A stretch of 64,000 nt of DNA from JBBWZH01 sp035544115 (GCA_963714145.1 OY970235.1:6076001-6140000), one strand, 5' to 3'; shown: positions 15,024-24,162, numbered from the stretch's first letter. Notes: a model not told the origin generated them from the sequence alone. Numbers and translations: made by a program.

Positions 15024-18000
15024 ATGGTGTCCGCGGTTCTCTCCTACCTTCCGCGCGGTAACACCCTCAGCGACGAAGCTTGGAACAAGCGGCATCTCCT
15101 GCTGCAGTGGCTGCTCTTGCTGCACGTGCCGGCCCTGTTCGTGTTCGGGCTGGCCCGGGGCTACGAGGTGCAGGAGGTCGCCGCCACGGTCGCGGTCCCG
15201 TTCGCCCTGCTCATCGTCGGCCGGCTCATGCACACCCGCCGGCTGGCGTCCTTCTTCGTCACGGCTGGGCTGTTTACCTGCTCGGCCGCACTAGTCGGGC
15301 TCTCTGGCGGCGCTATCGAAGCGCATTTCCACTTCTTCATCATGATCGGCTTTATCGCGCTCTATCAGGACTGGATTCCGTTCCTGGCGAACATCATCTT
15401 CACGGTGCTCAGCCATGGCTTCGGTTCAGCGTTCAAGTCCGGCCTGATGTTCAACCACGCGGACGCCGTCGCCCACCCGTGGCGCTGGTCACTGCTGCAC
15501 GGCCTGGCCGTGCTCGCCGCGTCCATCGGCGTGGTGCTCTTCTGGAAGCAGACCGAGGACGAGCAGCAGAAGACGATGCAGCTGCGCGAGCAGTTGGCCA
15601 ACAGCGAGATCAGCCGCCGCCGGTTCACCTCGGACATGCTGGTCAACCTGGCCCGGCGCAACCAGAACCTGCTCTACCGCCAGCTCGACCTGATCAACCA
15701 GCTGGAAGAGCACGAGCAGGACCCGGATGCGCTCGCCGACCTGTTCCAACTCGACCACCTGGCCACCCGGATCCGCCGCAACGCGGAGAACCTGCTCGTC
15801 CTGTCCGGCGAGGAGCCGGCCCGCAAGTGGGGCCGCCCGGTCCCGCTGGCCGACGTGGTGCGCGCCGCGATCGCCGAGACCGAGGACCTGGACCGGGTCG
15901 ACTTCGCCGTGGACGAGTCGCTGGCCGTCTCCGGCCGGGTGGTGTCCGACCTGACCCACCTGCTCGCCGAGATCATCGAGAACGCGGTGCACTTCTCGCC
16001 GCCGGCCATGTCGGTGATGCTGCGCAGCCGGACGTACCACCAGTCGGCCGGCGCCCAGGTGCTCTCGATCGAGGACTGGGGCGTCGGCATGACGCCCCAG
16101 GAGATGGCCGAGGCGAACGAGATGCTGGCCGCGCCGCGCGAGGTCGACCTCTCGGTCTCCCAGCGGCTCGGCCTGCACGTGGTCGCCCGACTCGCGCAGC
16201 GGTACCGCATCTCGGTATCGCTCACCGCTACCCCGGGCGGCGGCGTGACCGCGGTCGTGGTGCTCCCGCCGGAACTGTTCGACCTGCGCGAGGAGGAGCC
16301 GGACTTCCTCGCCCGCCGCCCGGTCATGCCGGTCGCCCCGCCGAGCCGGCCAGCCGCGGCGCTGGAGTCCGCCCCGCTGATGCCGCCGATCGAGCCCACC
16401 CGCACCGTCACGTTCGCCGCTCCGGTCCCCGCCATCGCCGGCCCGCCGCCAGCGCAATACGGCGCACCCGAGCCGTTCAGCACCCCGGGCGGCGTCGCCG
16501 ACGAGTGGCACAGCTGGTGGACCCCGCAGGAGAAGGCCAATGGCTCCCCCGGCGACGAGATCCTCCGCGCCGACTACGCCGCACCCCGATCAACCCCGCC
16601 CGCCGCCCGCACCGGCCACCTGGACGAGCTCCGCCCCGGCCCGAGCCGCATGGACCCACCCGCCCCGGGCCCGCTCCCCAGCCGCCCCGCCCCGTCCGAT
16701 GGCCGGCCGCCGAGCGGACCAGCACGACCGGGCCTGCCACCCGACCGGCCGTCCGACCTGCGCCCCAGCGCGCCGCCGCCCGGGCCGACCCGTCCCGGTC
16801 CCGGTCCCGGTCCCGGTCCGAGTCCGGCGGACGATCGGCGGACGAGCAGACCCGCAGCCGGTCCCCCGCGCCCCGGACTCGACGACCTCCGGCCCGACCA
16901 GACCGGGTCTGGTCCGGCGTGGCCGGGCCAGACCGGACCCGATCCGGCGTGGCCGAGCCAGGCCCGACCCGATCCGGCGTGGCCGAGCCAGGCCGGGGCC
17001 GAACGCCGCCCCGAGTGGCCGGACAGCAACGCCGGCTCGGCACCCGCCGGTGCCGACCGGCCCGGGCTCGCGAACCTTCGACCGGAGCCGGTCGGCCCCG
17101 ACCAGACCTGGCCGGACGATCCCGGTTCCGGGTCGACGACCGGTCCGGGCCGGCCGGAGCGGCCGCTCCGGCCGGAGCGGCCGGATGACCTGGGGACCGG
17201 CTTGCCGGCACCGCGGTCCGAGGAGTCGGCGCCGCCCGCGCCGGCCCGGCGCTGGACGCCGCAGCCGCTCGGATCCACCGGCGATGACCTGTCGCGTCGG
17301 CCCACCGACCGGGCCGCCCCGGACGCACCCGGGCGTCCTGCCGGGCTCACTCCGGGCTACGACCGGACCCGGCCGGTTCCCGCGGTCGAGGGCGAGGCGG
17401 GAGCCGCCGGGCCGACCCGGCCGGCTGACCTGATCCGCCCCGGCCAGACCGGATCGGACCCGGTCCGCTCGGCCGATCTGCCCCGGCCAGGGCCGGACCG
17501 TCCGGGCTCGGACCGTCCGGGCTCGGACCGGCTGGGCTCGGACCGGCTGGGCCCGGACCGTCTGGGCCCGGACCACCTCGGCGCGGACCGGCTGGGCCAG
17601 GACCGGCCGAGCTCCGACCGGCTAGGCACAGACCGTCCGGGCTCGGATCGGCCGAGCCCAGACCGGCCGGGCCAGGACCGGCTGGGCCTGCCGAGACCGA
17701 GCCAGGACCGGCTAGGCCAGGACCGGCCGAGCCAGCCGAGGCCGGACCTTCCCCGACGCAACCCGCTCCGGCCGGACCTGCCAGCCGACCTGACCCGCCC
17801 GACCCCGGTAAGCCCGACCCGGCGCACCGGCTCCGTCCCGGACCTGTCCCGCCCAGGCCCCGCCGGCCCCGCCGGCTCGGCCGGCCCCGCCGGCCCCGCC
17901 GGCCCGGCCGGCCCGGTCGGCACGCCCGGCTCGCCCGGCTCGCCCGGCTCGGTCGGCACGCCCCACACCCCCGGCCCGGTCGGCCCGGTCGGCTCGGTCG

Positions 18001-18602
18001 GCTCGGTCGGCACGGCTGGCTCGCCCAACCCGGCCGGCCCGGTCGGCACGGCTGGCGTGCCCGACAGGACCGACCCGGGCAGCCCGACCCGGCCAACCGA
18101 TCCGGCCAGCCCGACCCGGCCGACCGATCCGGCCGCCGCCCCGGCCCGGCCGATCGACGGCCCGGCAGATCCGACCGGCTCGCTCCGTCCGGCCGATCGC
18201 ACCGGCGGGTCCGGTCCGGTCGACCCGATCAGTGATCTCGACCGTCCGGCTGACCGGATCGGTGCGGACGATGCCCGGCCCGGGGCCGACCCGGGCGACC
18301 TGCCGGGCACCGGCCAGGCCGGCCAGCCGGCGGACGGTCGGACCGAGCCGAGGGGCGCCGGGACGCCGGATATGCCGGACAGTGACCAGCCAAGGCTGAG
18401 CCGGCGGGTTCCGCTGGCGAACTTGGCCGAGGGGTTGCGGCGGCCGGACGAGTCGACCGAAACCGGGCCGCAGCCCATCCGCGACCCGGAGCAGGCCAGA
18501 GAGGCACTTTCCCGATTCCAAGCGAGTCAGCGGGCCGCTCGGGCCATGCTTGACGGTATCGAAGACCGACATCATGAACCAGGTGGCGACAGCCACGCCT
18601 AG
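15024..18602 (+). CDS. cvnA: Conservon sensor histidine kinase with long repetitive C terminus
   Basis: About 1192 residues. AAGGAG lies 3 bases before ATG 15024 and 6 bases before GTG 15027, so either may start. Residues 1-180 hold about six membrane segments rich in His (EAHFHFFIMIGFIALYQDW, LSHGFG, NHADAVAHPWRW). Next come the helical NLARRNQNLLYRQLDLI and DHLATRIRRNAENLLVL segments typical of conservon kinases. The HATPase has N box LLAEIIENAVHFS and G box EDWGVGM. From about residue 440 to the end there is Pro-rich disorder with 16 DRPGS-like pentapeptides and a collagen-like Gly-X-Y tract. It heads the cvnABCD-type operon, a G-protein-like signalling complex at the membrane. Confidence 0.9.
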   Translation: MVSAVLSYLPRGNTLSDEAWNKRHLLLQWLLLLHVPALFVFGLARGYEVQEVAATVAVPFALLIVGRLMHTRRLASFFVTAGLFTCSAALVGLSGGAIEAHFHFFIMIGFIALYQDWIPFLANIIFTVLSHGFGSAFKSGLMFNHADAVAHPWRWSLLHGLAVLAASIGVVLFWKQTEDEQQKTMQLREQLANSEISRRRFTSDMLVNLARRNQNLLYRQLDLINQLEEHEQDPDALADLFQLDHLATRIRRNAENLLVLSGEEPARKWGRPVPLADVVRAAIAETEDLDRVDFAVDESLAVSGRVVSDLTHLLAEIIENAVHFSPPAMSVMLRSRTYHQSAGAQVLSIEDWGVGMTPQEMAEANEMLAAPREVDLSVSQRLGLHVVARLAQRYRISVSLTATPGGGVTAVVVLPPELFDLREEEPDFLARRPVMPVAPPSRPAAALESAPLMPPIEPTRTVTFAAPVPAIAGPPPAQYGAPEPFSTPGGVADEWHSWWTPQEKANGSPGDEILRADYAAPRSTPPAARTGHLDELRPGPSRMDPPAPGPLPSRPAPSDGRPPSGPARPGLPPDRPSDLRPSAPPPGPTRPGPGPGPGPSPADDRRTSRPAAGPPRPGLDDLRPDQTGSGPAWPGQTGPDPAWPSQARPDPAWPSQAGAERRPEWPDSNAGSAPAGADRPGLANLRPEPVGPDQTWPDDPGSGSTTGPGRPERPLRPERPDDLGTGLPAPRSEESAPPAPARRWTPQPLGSTGDDLSRRPTDRAAPDAPGRPAGLTPGYDRTRPVPAVEGEAGAAGPTRPADLIRPGQTGSDPVRSADLPRPGPDRPGSDRPGSDRLGSDRLGPDRLGPDHLGADRLGQDRPSSDRLGTDRPGSDRPSPDRPGQDRLGLPRPSQDRLGQDRPSQPRPDLPRRNPLRPDLPADLTRPTPVSPTRRTGSVPDLSRPGPAGPAGSAGPAGPAGPAGPVGTPGSPGSPGSVGTPHTPGPVGPVGSVGSVGTAGSPNPAGPVGTAGVPDRTDPGSPTRPTDPASPTRPTDPAAAPARPIDGPADPTGSLRPADRTGGSGPVDPISDLDRPADRIGADDARPGADPGDLPGTGQAGQPADGRTEPRGAGTPDMPDSDQPRLSRRVPLANLAEGLRRPDESTETGPQPIRDPEQAREALSRFQASQRAARAMLDGIEDRHHEPGGDSHA
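17496..17735 (+). repeat. 15-bp tandem repeats coding DR(P/L)(G/S)x in the conservon kinase
   Basis: Sixteen consecutive 15-bp units of the form GACCGTCCGGGCTCG encode Asp-Arg-Pro/Leu-Gly/Ser-x. Thirteen are regular, one (CCGAGACCGAGCCAG) is diverged, and two regular ones follow. The unit length is a multiple of three, so gain or loss of units keeps the frame. Confidence 0.85.
17856..18060 (+). repeat. Collagen-like Gly-X-Y tract in the conservon kinase
   Basis: Glycine recurs at nearly every third residue (GPAGPAGSAGPAGPAGPAG and on to GTAG), with Pro and Ala in the other positions and a few breaks such as the PHTPG stretch. At DNA level it is a run of GGCCCSGCC-type 9-bp units. Whether it forms a triple helix or merely a flexible linker is unknown. 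Confidence 0.75.
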
Positions 18603-18628
18603 TGACATAGAACGGGGAGGGGCGGCCC

Positions 18629-19051
18629 ATGACCCAGGCGGCGCCTATCAGCGGGGAACTTGACTGGCTGGTCAACGACTTCGCCGAACGCATCGCCGGT
18701 GTCTTCCATGCGCTGGTGGTGTCGGCGGACGGCCTGAAGCTCGCGGTGTCCGCGCGGGTGGACGAGGCGCGGGCGGATCAACTGGCCGCGGTGGCGTCCG
18801 GGCTGTCCAGCCTGACCCAGGGAGCGGCCCGCTGCTTCCGGGCCGAGCCGGTCAATCAGACGATCGTCGAGATGCGTGGCGGGTACCTGTTCGTGACCTC
18901 GGTGGGCGACGGTTCCGCGCTCGCCGTCTTCGCGGCACCGGACTGCGACATCGGCATGATCGGCTACGAGATGACCCTGCTGGTCGCCCGGACCGGGAAG
19001 CTGCTGAACTCGCCGACACGGTTCGGGACTGAGCCCAGCCGGTACCGATGA
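18629..19051 (+). CDS. cvnB: Roadblock/LC7-domain protein of the conservon
   Basis: A 140-residue single roadblock/LC7 domain. It begins with the family's helix-strand (GELDWLVNDFAERIAGVFHALVVSADGLKLAVS) and contains the dimer strand NQTIVEMRGGYLFVTSVGDGSALAVFA. In conservons this small protein is thought to act on the partner GTPase, in the manner of MglB. GGGGAGGGG stands upstream of the ATG. The stop overlaps the next gene by four bases. Confidence 0.95.
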   Translation: MTQAAPISGELDWLVNDFAERIAGVFHALVVSADGLKLAVSARVDEARADQLAAVASGLSSLTQGAARCFRAEPVNQTIVEMRGGYLFVTSVGDGSALAVFAAPDCDIGMIGYEMTLLVARTGKLLNSPTRFGTEPSRYR

Positions 19052-19410
19052 GCTATCCCGGCGCGGACGGTGGCCGGGTGGTGCCGGCGTACGCGCTGAC
19101 CCGCGGGCGGACCCGCTCGGTCGGGCGCGACCTGCCACTGGAAACCCTGGTCACCGCGACCGAGCCGGGCCGCAGCCATCCGTCCTCGCTACAGGCCGAG
19201 CGGCGGATGATCGTAGAGATGTGCGCCGGGCCGATGTCCGTCGCCGAGATCGCCGCACACCTCCGGATCCCACTCGGCGTCGCCCGGGTGCTGGTGAGCG
19301 ACCTCGCCTCCGGTGGCTACCTGACCGTGCATTTACCGCGCCATGCCGGCAACGAACGGCCGGATGTGGCGATTCTGGAGAGGCTCTTAGATGGACTTCG
19401 GGCGCGCTGA
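19048..19410 (+). CDS. cvnC: DUF742 protein of the conservon
   Basis: A 120-residue protein with a DUF742 fold. The opening has VVPAYALTRGRTRS, followed by a winged-helix-like part (MSVAEIAAHLRIPLGVARVLVSDLASGGYLTVH). It overlaps cvnB by four bases and cvnD by twenty, so the three are translated together. Its molecular role is not established. The helix-turn-helix-like half suggests a regulatory or scaffolding function. Confidence 0.93.
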   Translation: MSYPGADGGRVVPAYALTRGRTRSVGRDLPLETLVTATEPGRSHPSSLQAERRMIVEMCAGPMSVAEIAAHLRIPLGVARVLVSDLASGGYLTVHLPRHAGNERPDVAILERLLDGLRAR

Positions 19411-20254
19411 CCGCCTCCCTACCGGCGGTGTGCCACTGGGGGGCCCGCACTACCAGACCAGCTCGAACTACCCACCGGCCGGGCCGCCGGGCCAGGGCCG
19501 GCCCCGGCCCGGCCAGTACGGACCAGGCCAGTACGGACCGGGCCAGTCCGGGCTCGCGACGCCGGGATACCCGGCGCCGGGATACGCAACCCCCGGATAC
19601 CCGACCCCGGGATACCCGACGCCGGGATACGCGACGCCGGGATACGCGACCCCCGGCCGGGGCGAGCCCGGCCCGGCGGCCGGCGGCCAGCCGACGCGGC
19701 GCCTGGCGCCGATCCCGGTCAAGACGGTGATCGCCGGCGGCTTCGGGGTGGGCAAGACGACGTTCGTCGGCGCGATCTCGGAAATCCAGCCGCTCACCAC
19801 CGAAGCGGTGATGACCTCGCTGTCCGAGGGCATCGACGACCTGTCCGCGGTCCGGGGCAAGACCACCACCACGGTGGCGATGGACTTCGGTCGGATCACC
19901 GTGGACGACCAGCTGATCCTGTACCTGTTCGGCACCCCGGGGCAGTCCCGGTTCTGGTTCATGTGGGACGACATCTCCCGCGGCTCCGTTGGCGCGGTGG
20001 TGCTGGTCGACCTGCGCCGGATCGACGACTGTTTCGGCCCGATCGACTACTTCGAGGACCGGCGCGTCCCGTTCGTGGTCGCGGTGAACAATTTCCCGGG
20101 CACCGAGCGGTTCGGCGACGCCGACATCCGGGACGCGCTGGCGCTCCGGCCGGACTGCCCGCTGCTGCGGATGGACGCCCGCGACCCACAGTCCTGCCTG
20201 GCCACCCTGATCATGCTCGTCGAACACGCCCTGGCCCGCACCACCGCCGCCTGA
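19391..20254 (+). CDS. cvnD: Conservon GTPase (CvnD-type) with repetitive N terminus
   Basis: A 287-residue protein. The GTPase core starts near residue 110 with the P-loop GGFGVGKTTFVGAISE. TTTVAMDFGRI gives switch I, and LFGTPGQSRFWFMWDD replaces the usual DxxG. The base-recognition loop is VAVNNFPG and lacks a classical NKxD, as in other conservon GTPases. The first 100 residues are Pro/Gly-rich with seven PGYxTP-like repeats. It is the last gene of the operon and probably signals from the kinase at the membrane. No P450 gene follows, unlike some conservons. Confidence 0.93.
   Translation: MDFGRADRLPTGGVPLGGPHYQTSSNYPPAGPPGQGRPRPGQYGPGQYGPGQSGLATPGYPAPGYATPGYPTPGYPTPGYATPGYATPGRGEPGPAAGGQPTRRLAPIPVKTVIAGGFGVGKTTFVGAISEIQPLTTEAVMTSLSEGIDDLSAVRGKTTTTVAMDFGRITVDDQLILYLFGTPGQSRFWFMWDDISRGSVGAVVLVDLRRIDDCFGPIDYFEDRRVPFVVAVNNFPGTERFGDADIRDALALRPDCPLLRMDARDPQSCLATLIMLVEHALARTTAA
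19562..19655 (+). repeat. 15-bp tandem repeats coding PGYxT/A in the conservon GTPase
   Basis: About six to seven units like CCGGGATACCCGACG encode Pro-Gly-Tyr-Ala/Pro-Thr. The period and in-frame character match the kinase repeats, suggesting both genes gained low-complexity regions by slippage. Confidence 0.8.
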
Positions 20255-20329
20255 GCTGCCCGCCAGCCCCCGCCGGCCCCCGCTGGAAGGCAGCTCAGCC
20301 GACCCACGCGTCCCGCCAGCCAACCACCG

Positions 20330-20380
20330 ACCGCACCGTGGGGTACGCGCGAGCTCGGCCCCCGCGGTGAACATGACGGG
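20330..20380. repeat. Dispersed palindromic repeat, copy 2
   Basis: ACCGCACCGTGGGGTACGCGCGAGCTCGGCCCCCGCGG is shared in large part with the copies at 4102 and 30114. The first stem is decayed here, but CGGCCCCCG and CGGGGGCCG downstream form a new 9-bp stem. It lies between the convergent conservon and ABC-F genes. Confidence 0.6.
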
Positions 20381-20399
20381 GGCCGGGCCCGGCGCGCAG

Positions 20400-22079
20400 C
20401 TACGGGTGCGCGGACCGCACCGGAGGTCCCGAACGGGCGCGGACCGCGGCGGGGCGCGGGCCCGGATCGCCGGCCCAGGTCGGCTCGGGCGTCTCGGTGA
20501 CCGTGCCGTCCGCGCCGAACACGATGTACCGGTCGAAGGAGCGGGCGAACCAGCGGTCGTGGGTCACCGCGAGAACGGTGCCGTCGTACCCGGCCAGGCC
20601 CTCCTCCAGCGCGTCCGCGCTGACCACGTCCAGGTTGTCGGTGGGCTCGTCGAGCAGCAGCATGGTGGCGCCGGACAGCTCCAGCAGCAGGATCTGCAGC
20701 CGCGCCTGCTGCCCGCCGGAGAGGGTGTCGAAGCTCTGGTCGGCCTGCTGGTGCAGCTCGTACCGGCGCAGCGCGGCGATCGCCCGGCCCCGGTCGACCC
20801 CGTTGCGGCGGCCCTCGCCGCGGCCGAGGATCTCCACCAACGTGCGCCCGGCCAGCTCCGGATGCTGGTGCAGCTGGGCGAACATTCCCGGCAGCACCCG
20901 GGCGCCGATCTTCCACTGCCCACTGTGGATGATCGGCTCGGCGGCCAGCAGCCGGAGGAAGTGCGACTTGCCGGTGCCGTTCGGGCCGAGCACCGCGACC
21001 CGCTCGCCGTAGAACAGGTCCAGGTCGAACGGCTTGGTGAGCGCCACCCCGTCCGCCCCGGCCAGCGTGAGCCCGGCGGCCTGCAGCACCCGCACCCCGG
21101 TGCGGCCGCCGCGCAGCCGCATGGTGACGTTCTGCTCCTTGGGCCGCTCCGGCGGGGGCCCGGCCGCCTCGAACCGCTCCAGCCGGGTCACCATCGCGCG
21201 GTACTTCGGCGCCATCGCATCGCTGCGCTTCGCCTGCTCACGCAGTGTGATCACCAGTTCGCGCAGCCGCTGGTGCTCCTCGTCCCAGCGCCGGTGCAGC
21301 TCGTCCAGCCGCTCCAGCCGGGCCGCCCGGGCCTCGTGGTAGCTGCCGAAGCCGCCGCCGTGGGTCCAGGCCGTCCGCGCCTCCACGGTGACCAACCGGT
21401 CGGCGGTGCGGGCCAGCACCTCCCGGTCGTGGCTGACGTACAGCACCGTCTTCGCGGTGGCCCGCAGCTGCTCCTCCAGCCAGCGCTTGCCCGGTACGTC
21501 CAGGAAGTTGTCCGGCTCGTCCAGCAGCAGCACCTCGTCCGGCCCGCGCAGCAGCGCCTCCAGGGCGAGGCGCTTCTGCTCGCCGCCGGACAGGGTGTGC
21601 ACCATCCGGTGCTGCACGGCGTCCAGCGGCAGGCCGAGCGCGGCCACGGTCACCGTGTCCCACAGCACCTCGGCGTCGTAGCCGCCGGCGTCGCCCCAGG
21701 CGGTGAGCGCGTGTGCGTACCGCAGCTGGCTGGCTTCGTCGTCGCGCTCGGCAACCGCCCACTCGGCCCGCTCCAGCCGCTCCCCGGCGACCCGCAGCGG
21801 CTCCGGGGCCAGGCCCAGCAGCAGTTCCCGGACCGTCGTGCCGTCCGTCACCGAGCCGATGAACTGCCGCATCACGCCCAGCCCGCCGGCCCGGGCAACC
21901 GACCCGGCGGCCGGCACCTGGTCGCCGGCGATGATCCGCAGCAGCGTCGACTTGCCGGCCCCGTTCGCGCCGACCAGCGCCACCGTGGCGCCCTCGCCGA
22001 CCCGGAAGTTCACGTCGTCGAGCAGCGAACGCCCATCCGGCAGCACGACCGAGACGTGCGCGACGTCGACGTATCCCAC
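20400..22079 (-). CDS. ABC-F family ATPase
   Basis: A 559-residue soluble protein with two ABC domains and no membrane segments. The first has Walker A GANGAGKST, signature LSGGEQKRLALEALL and Walker B EVLLLDEPDNFLD. The second has GPNGTGKSH, LSGGQQARLQILLLEL and MLLLDEPTDNLD. ABC-F proteins act on the ribosome, some giving antibiotic resistance. The GTG at 22079 (VGYVDVAHVSVVLPDG) is chosen because family members begin there, although its ribosome site is weak and the frame is open further to 22394. A specific drug cannot be inferred. Confidence 0.9.
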   Translation of the reverse strand: MGYVDVAHVSVVLPDGRSLLDDVNFRVGEGATVALVGANGAGKSTLLRIIAGDQVPAAGSVARAGGLGVMRQFIGSVTDGTTVRELLLGLAPEPLRVAGERLERAEWAVAERDDEASQLRYAHALTAWGDAGGYDAEVLWDTVTVAALGLPLDAVQHRMVHTLSGGEQKRLALEALLRGPDEVLLLDEPDNFLDVPGKRWLEEQLRATAKTVLYVSHDREVLARTADRLVTVEARTAWTHGGGFGSYHEARAARLERLDELHRRWDEEHQRLRELVITLREQAKRSDAMAPKYRAMVTRLERFEAAGPPPERPKEQNVTMRLRGGRTGVRVLQAAGLTLAGADGVALTKPFDLDLFYGERVAVLGPNGTGKSHFLRLLAAEPIIHSGQWKIGARVLPGMFAQLHQHPELAGRTLVEILGRGEGRRNGVDRGRAIAALRRYELHQQADQSFDTLSGGQQARLQILLLELSGATMLLLDEPTDNLDVVSADALEEGLAGYDGTVLAVTHDRWFARSFDRYIVFGADGTVTETPEPTWAGDPGPRPAAVRARSGPPVRSAHP

Positions 22080-22227
22080 CGCGTCAGTGTGCCGGCCGGC
22101 GGTCACCGTGGTCACCCCGATTACCGCTGGTGGGCCTGGACCCACCCCGGCCCGGGGGCCGGCGCCAGTGCGCCGGCGCCAGCCCGCGGGCCAGACTCGT
22201 ACCGGACACGGAGCTGTGGGAGGCGTG

Positions 22228-23538
22228 ATGAGCACCGGAACAGCTGACCCAGCCGGCGGCTGGCGCGACCAGCTGTCCCGGCAGCTCACCGCGGCCTGGC
22301 GCGGCCTGGTCATGTCGTTCCTCGGGCTGACCGGGTTGGGGTTCGTCATCGTGGCCCTCGACACGATCGCGGTCGGCCTGCTGGGCGTCGGCATGCTGCT
22401 CGCGCCGCTCGCGCTGCGGGCGGTCCAGGCCCGGGTCCGGCTGGACCGCCGGCTGGCCCGGGACTGGTCCGGGGTCGAGATCGCGGCCCTGCACCGGCCG
22501 GAGCCGGCGTACGAGCCCGGGCCGGTCGGCTGGGTCCGGCGCTATCTCTGGCTGGTCACCGACCGGGCCACCTGGCGCGAGCTGGCCTGGCTGGCGGTGG
22601 ACGCGACCGCCGGCTGGGTGCTCGTCCTGATCCCGGCCATGCTGCTGGTGGAAGGGCTGTTCGGCGTCATCCAGCCGTTCATCTGGGACCCGATCGAGCA
22701 CGAATACGGCGACAACTGGTACCTGTTCATCAAGGTCGACAGCCTGTGGGCGGCGCTGGCCGCGGTTCCGCTCGGCGCCGGGCTGATCGTCGCCGGGCTG
22801 CGGTCCGCGCGGTGGTGGCTGCGGCTGCACGGTCGGCTGGCCCGCCGGCTGCTGGCCGGCGACCCGACCGCCGAGCTGACCGACCGGGTGGCCCGGCTGA
22901 CCGAGACCCGGTCCGACGCGGTCGACACGCAGGCCGCCGAGCTGCGCCGGATCGAGCGGGACCTGCACGACGGAGCGCAGGCCCGGCTGGTCGCGATGGG
23001 CATGAACCTGGGCGCGGTGGAGGAGCTGCTGGAGCGGGACCCCGCGGCGGCCCGAGCGCTGCTGGCAGAGACCCGGGAGGCGTCCGCGCGGGCCCTGGAC
23101 GAGCTGCGCAACCTGGTCCGCGGCATCCACCCACCGGTGCTGGCCGACCGCGGCATCGGCGACGCGGTCCGGGCGCTCGCGCTGGACCACCCGCTGCCGG
23201 TGGACGTCACCGTCTCGGTGCCCGGCCGGCCCGCCCCGCCGGTCGAGTCGGCCGCCTACTTCGCGGTCTCCGAGCTGCTCACCAACGTGGCCAGGCACGC
23301 CCGGGCCAGCCGCGCCTGGGTCGACCTGCGGCATGTGGACGGCCGGCTGCGGATCACCGTCACCGACGACGGCCACGGCGGGGCCCTGGTGGGCGCCGGC
23401 AGCGGGCTGCGCGGCATCAGCCGCCGGCTCGGTACATTCGACGGCACCCTGGCCGTGGACAGCCCGTCCGGCGGCCCCACCGTGGCGACGCTGGAGCTGC
23501 CGTGCGAGTTGTCGTCGCCGAAGATCTCTTCCTCCTGA
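22228..23538 (+). CDS. Two-component sensor histidine kinase (NarL-type partner)
   Basis: A 436-residue protein starting at an ATG preceded by GGGAGG. Four membrane segments form an N-terminal sensor domain (about residues 25-200). The HisKA_3 dimerisation helix with the phospho-acceptor His follows at RRIERDLHDGAQARLVAMG. The HATPase has N box SELLTNVARHARASR and DDGHGG. The 3' end overlaps the response-regulator gene by 37 bases in another frame. The signal sensed is unknown. Confidence 0.94.
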   Translation: MSTGTADPAGGWRDQLSRQLTAAWRGLVMSFLGLTGLGFVIVALDTIAVGLLGVGMLLAPLALRAVQARVRLDRRLARDWSGVEIAALHRPEPAYEPGPVGWVRRYLWLVTDRATWRELAWLAVDATAGWVLVLIPAMLLVEGLFGVIQPFIWDPIEHEYGDNWYLFIKVDSLWAALAAVPLGAGLIVAGLRSARWWLRLHGRLARRLLAGDPTAELTDRVARLTETRSDAVDTQAAELRRIERDLHDGAQARLVAMGMNLGAVEELLERDPAAARALLAETREASARALDELRNLVRGIHPPVLADRGIGDAVRALALDHPLPVDVTVSVPGRPAPPVESAAYFAVSELLTNVARHARASRAWVDLRHVDGRLRITVTDDGHGGALVGAGSGLRGISRRLGTFDGTLAVDSPSGGPTVATLELPCELSSPKISSS

Positions 23539-24152
23539 GGGAAGGTCTGGTCCGGCTGCTGGCCGCGCACGACTTCGAGATCGTCGCGGCCGTGGACAAC
23601 GGGCCCGAGCTGCTGCGGGCGCTGACCGGACTGCGCCCGGACGTGGCCATCGTGGACGTCCGGCTGCCGCCCACGTTCACCGACGAGGGCCTGCAGGCGG
23701 CGCTCGCCGCCCGGCAGCAGATCCCCGGCCTGCCGGTGCTGGTGCTCTCCCAGTACGTCGAGCAGCTGTACGCCCGGGAGCTGCTCGCCGACGGCACCGG
23801 CGCGATCGGCTACCTGCTCAAGGACCGGGTCTTCAACACCGACCAGTTCATCGACGCGGTCCGCCGGGTGGCCGCCGGCGGCACCGTAATGGACCCCGAG
23901 GTGATCTCCCGGCTGCTCGCCCGCGGCGACCGCGACCAGCCGCTGAGCCGGCTCACCGCGCGGGAGCGGGAGGTGCTCGCGCTGATGGCCGAGGGCCGGT
24001 CGAACGCGGCCATCGCGCAGCGGCTGGTGGTCAGCGAGGGCGCGGTCGGGAAGCACACCACGACGATCTTCGGCAAGCTCGAGCTGGCGGCGTCCGACGA
24101 CGACAACCGCCGGGTGCTGGCGGTGCTCGCGTACCTGGACGGCCGACTCTAG
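23502..24152 (+). CDS. LuxR/NarL-type response regulator
   Basis: A 216-residue regulator from a GTG (VRVVVAEDLFLLREG) inside the end of the kinase gene, with GGAG about eight bases upstream. The receiver has the acidic pair ED at residues 6-7, the phospho-acceptor Asp in PDVAIVDVRLPP and Lys in YLLKDRV. The C-terminal helix-turn-helix is LTAREREVLALMAEGRSNAAIAQRLVVSEGAV. It works with the overlapping kinase. Its targets are not shown, though the divergent ABC-F gene next door is one candidate. Confidence 0.95.
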   Translation: MRVVVAEDLFLLREGLVRLLAAHDFEIVAAVDNGPELLRALTGLRPDVAIVDVRLPPTFTDEGLQAALAARQQIPGLPVLVLSQYVEQLYARELLADGTGAIGYLLKDRVFNTDQFIDAVRRVAAGGTVMDPEVISRLLARGDRDQPLSRLTAREREVLALMAEGRSNAAIAQRLVVSEGAVGKHTTTIFGKLELAASDDDNRRVLAVLAYLDGRL

Positions 24153-24162
24153 GCTGCGTCCC

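Noticed and set aside
17496..17735. Regular repeats that at first sight resemble a CRISPR array
   Set aside because: The 15-bp units are directly contiguous, without spacers, and are in frame within the conservon kinase.
17347..18478. Long minus-strand frames rich in Gly/Ser/Pro opposite the kinase tail
   Set aside because: They arise from reading the Pro/Gly repeats on the other strand; no ribosome site, no partner and no known domain.
21703..22227. An upstream extension of the sensor kinase to 21703
   Set aside because: It overlaps the opposite-strand ABC-F coding region and is Ser/Pro/Arg-rich shadow sequence; ATG 22228 has GGGAGG in front.
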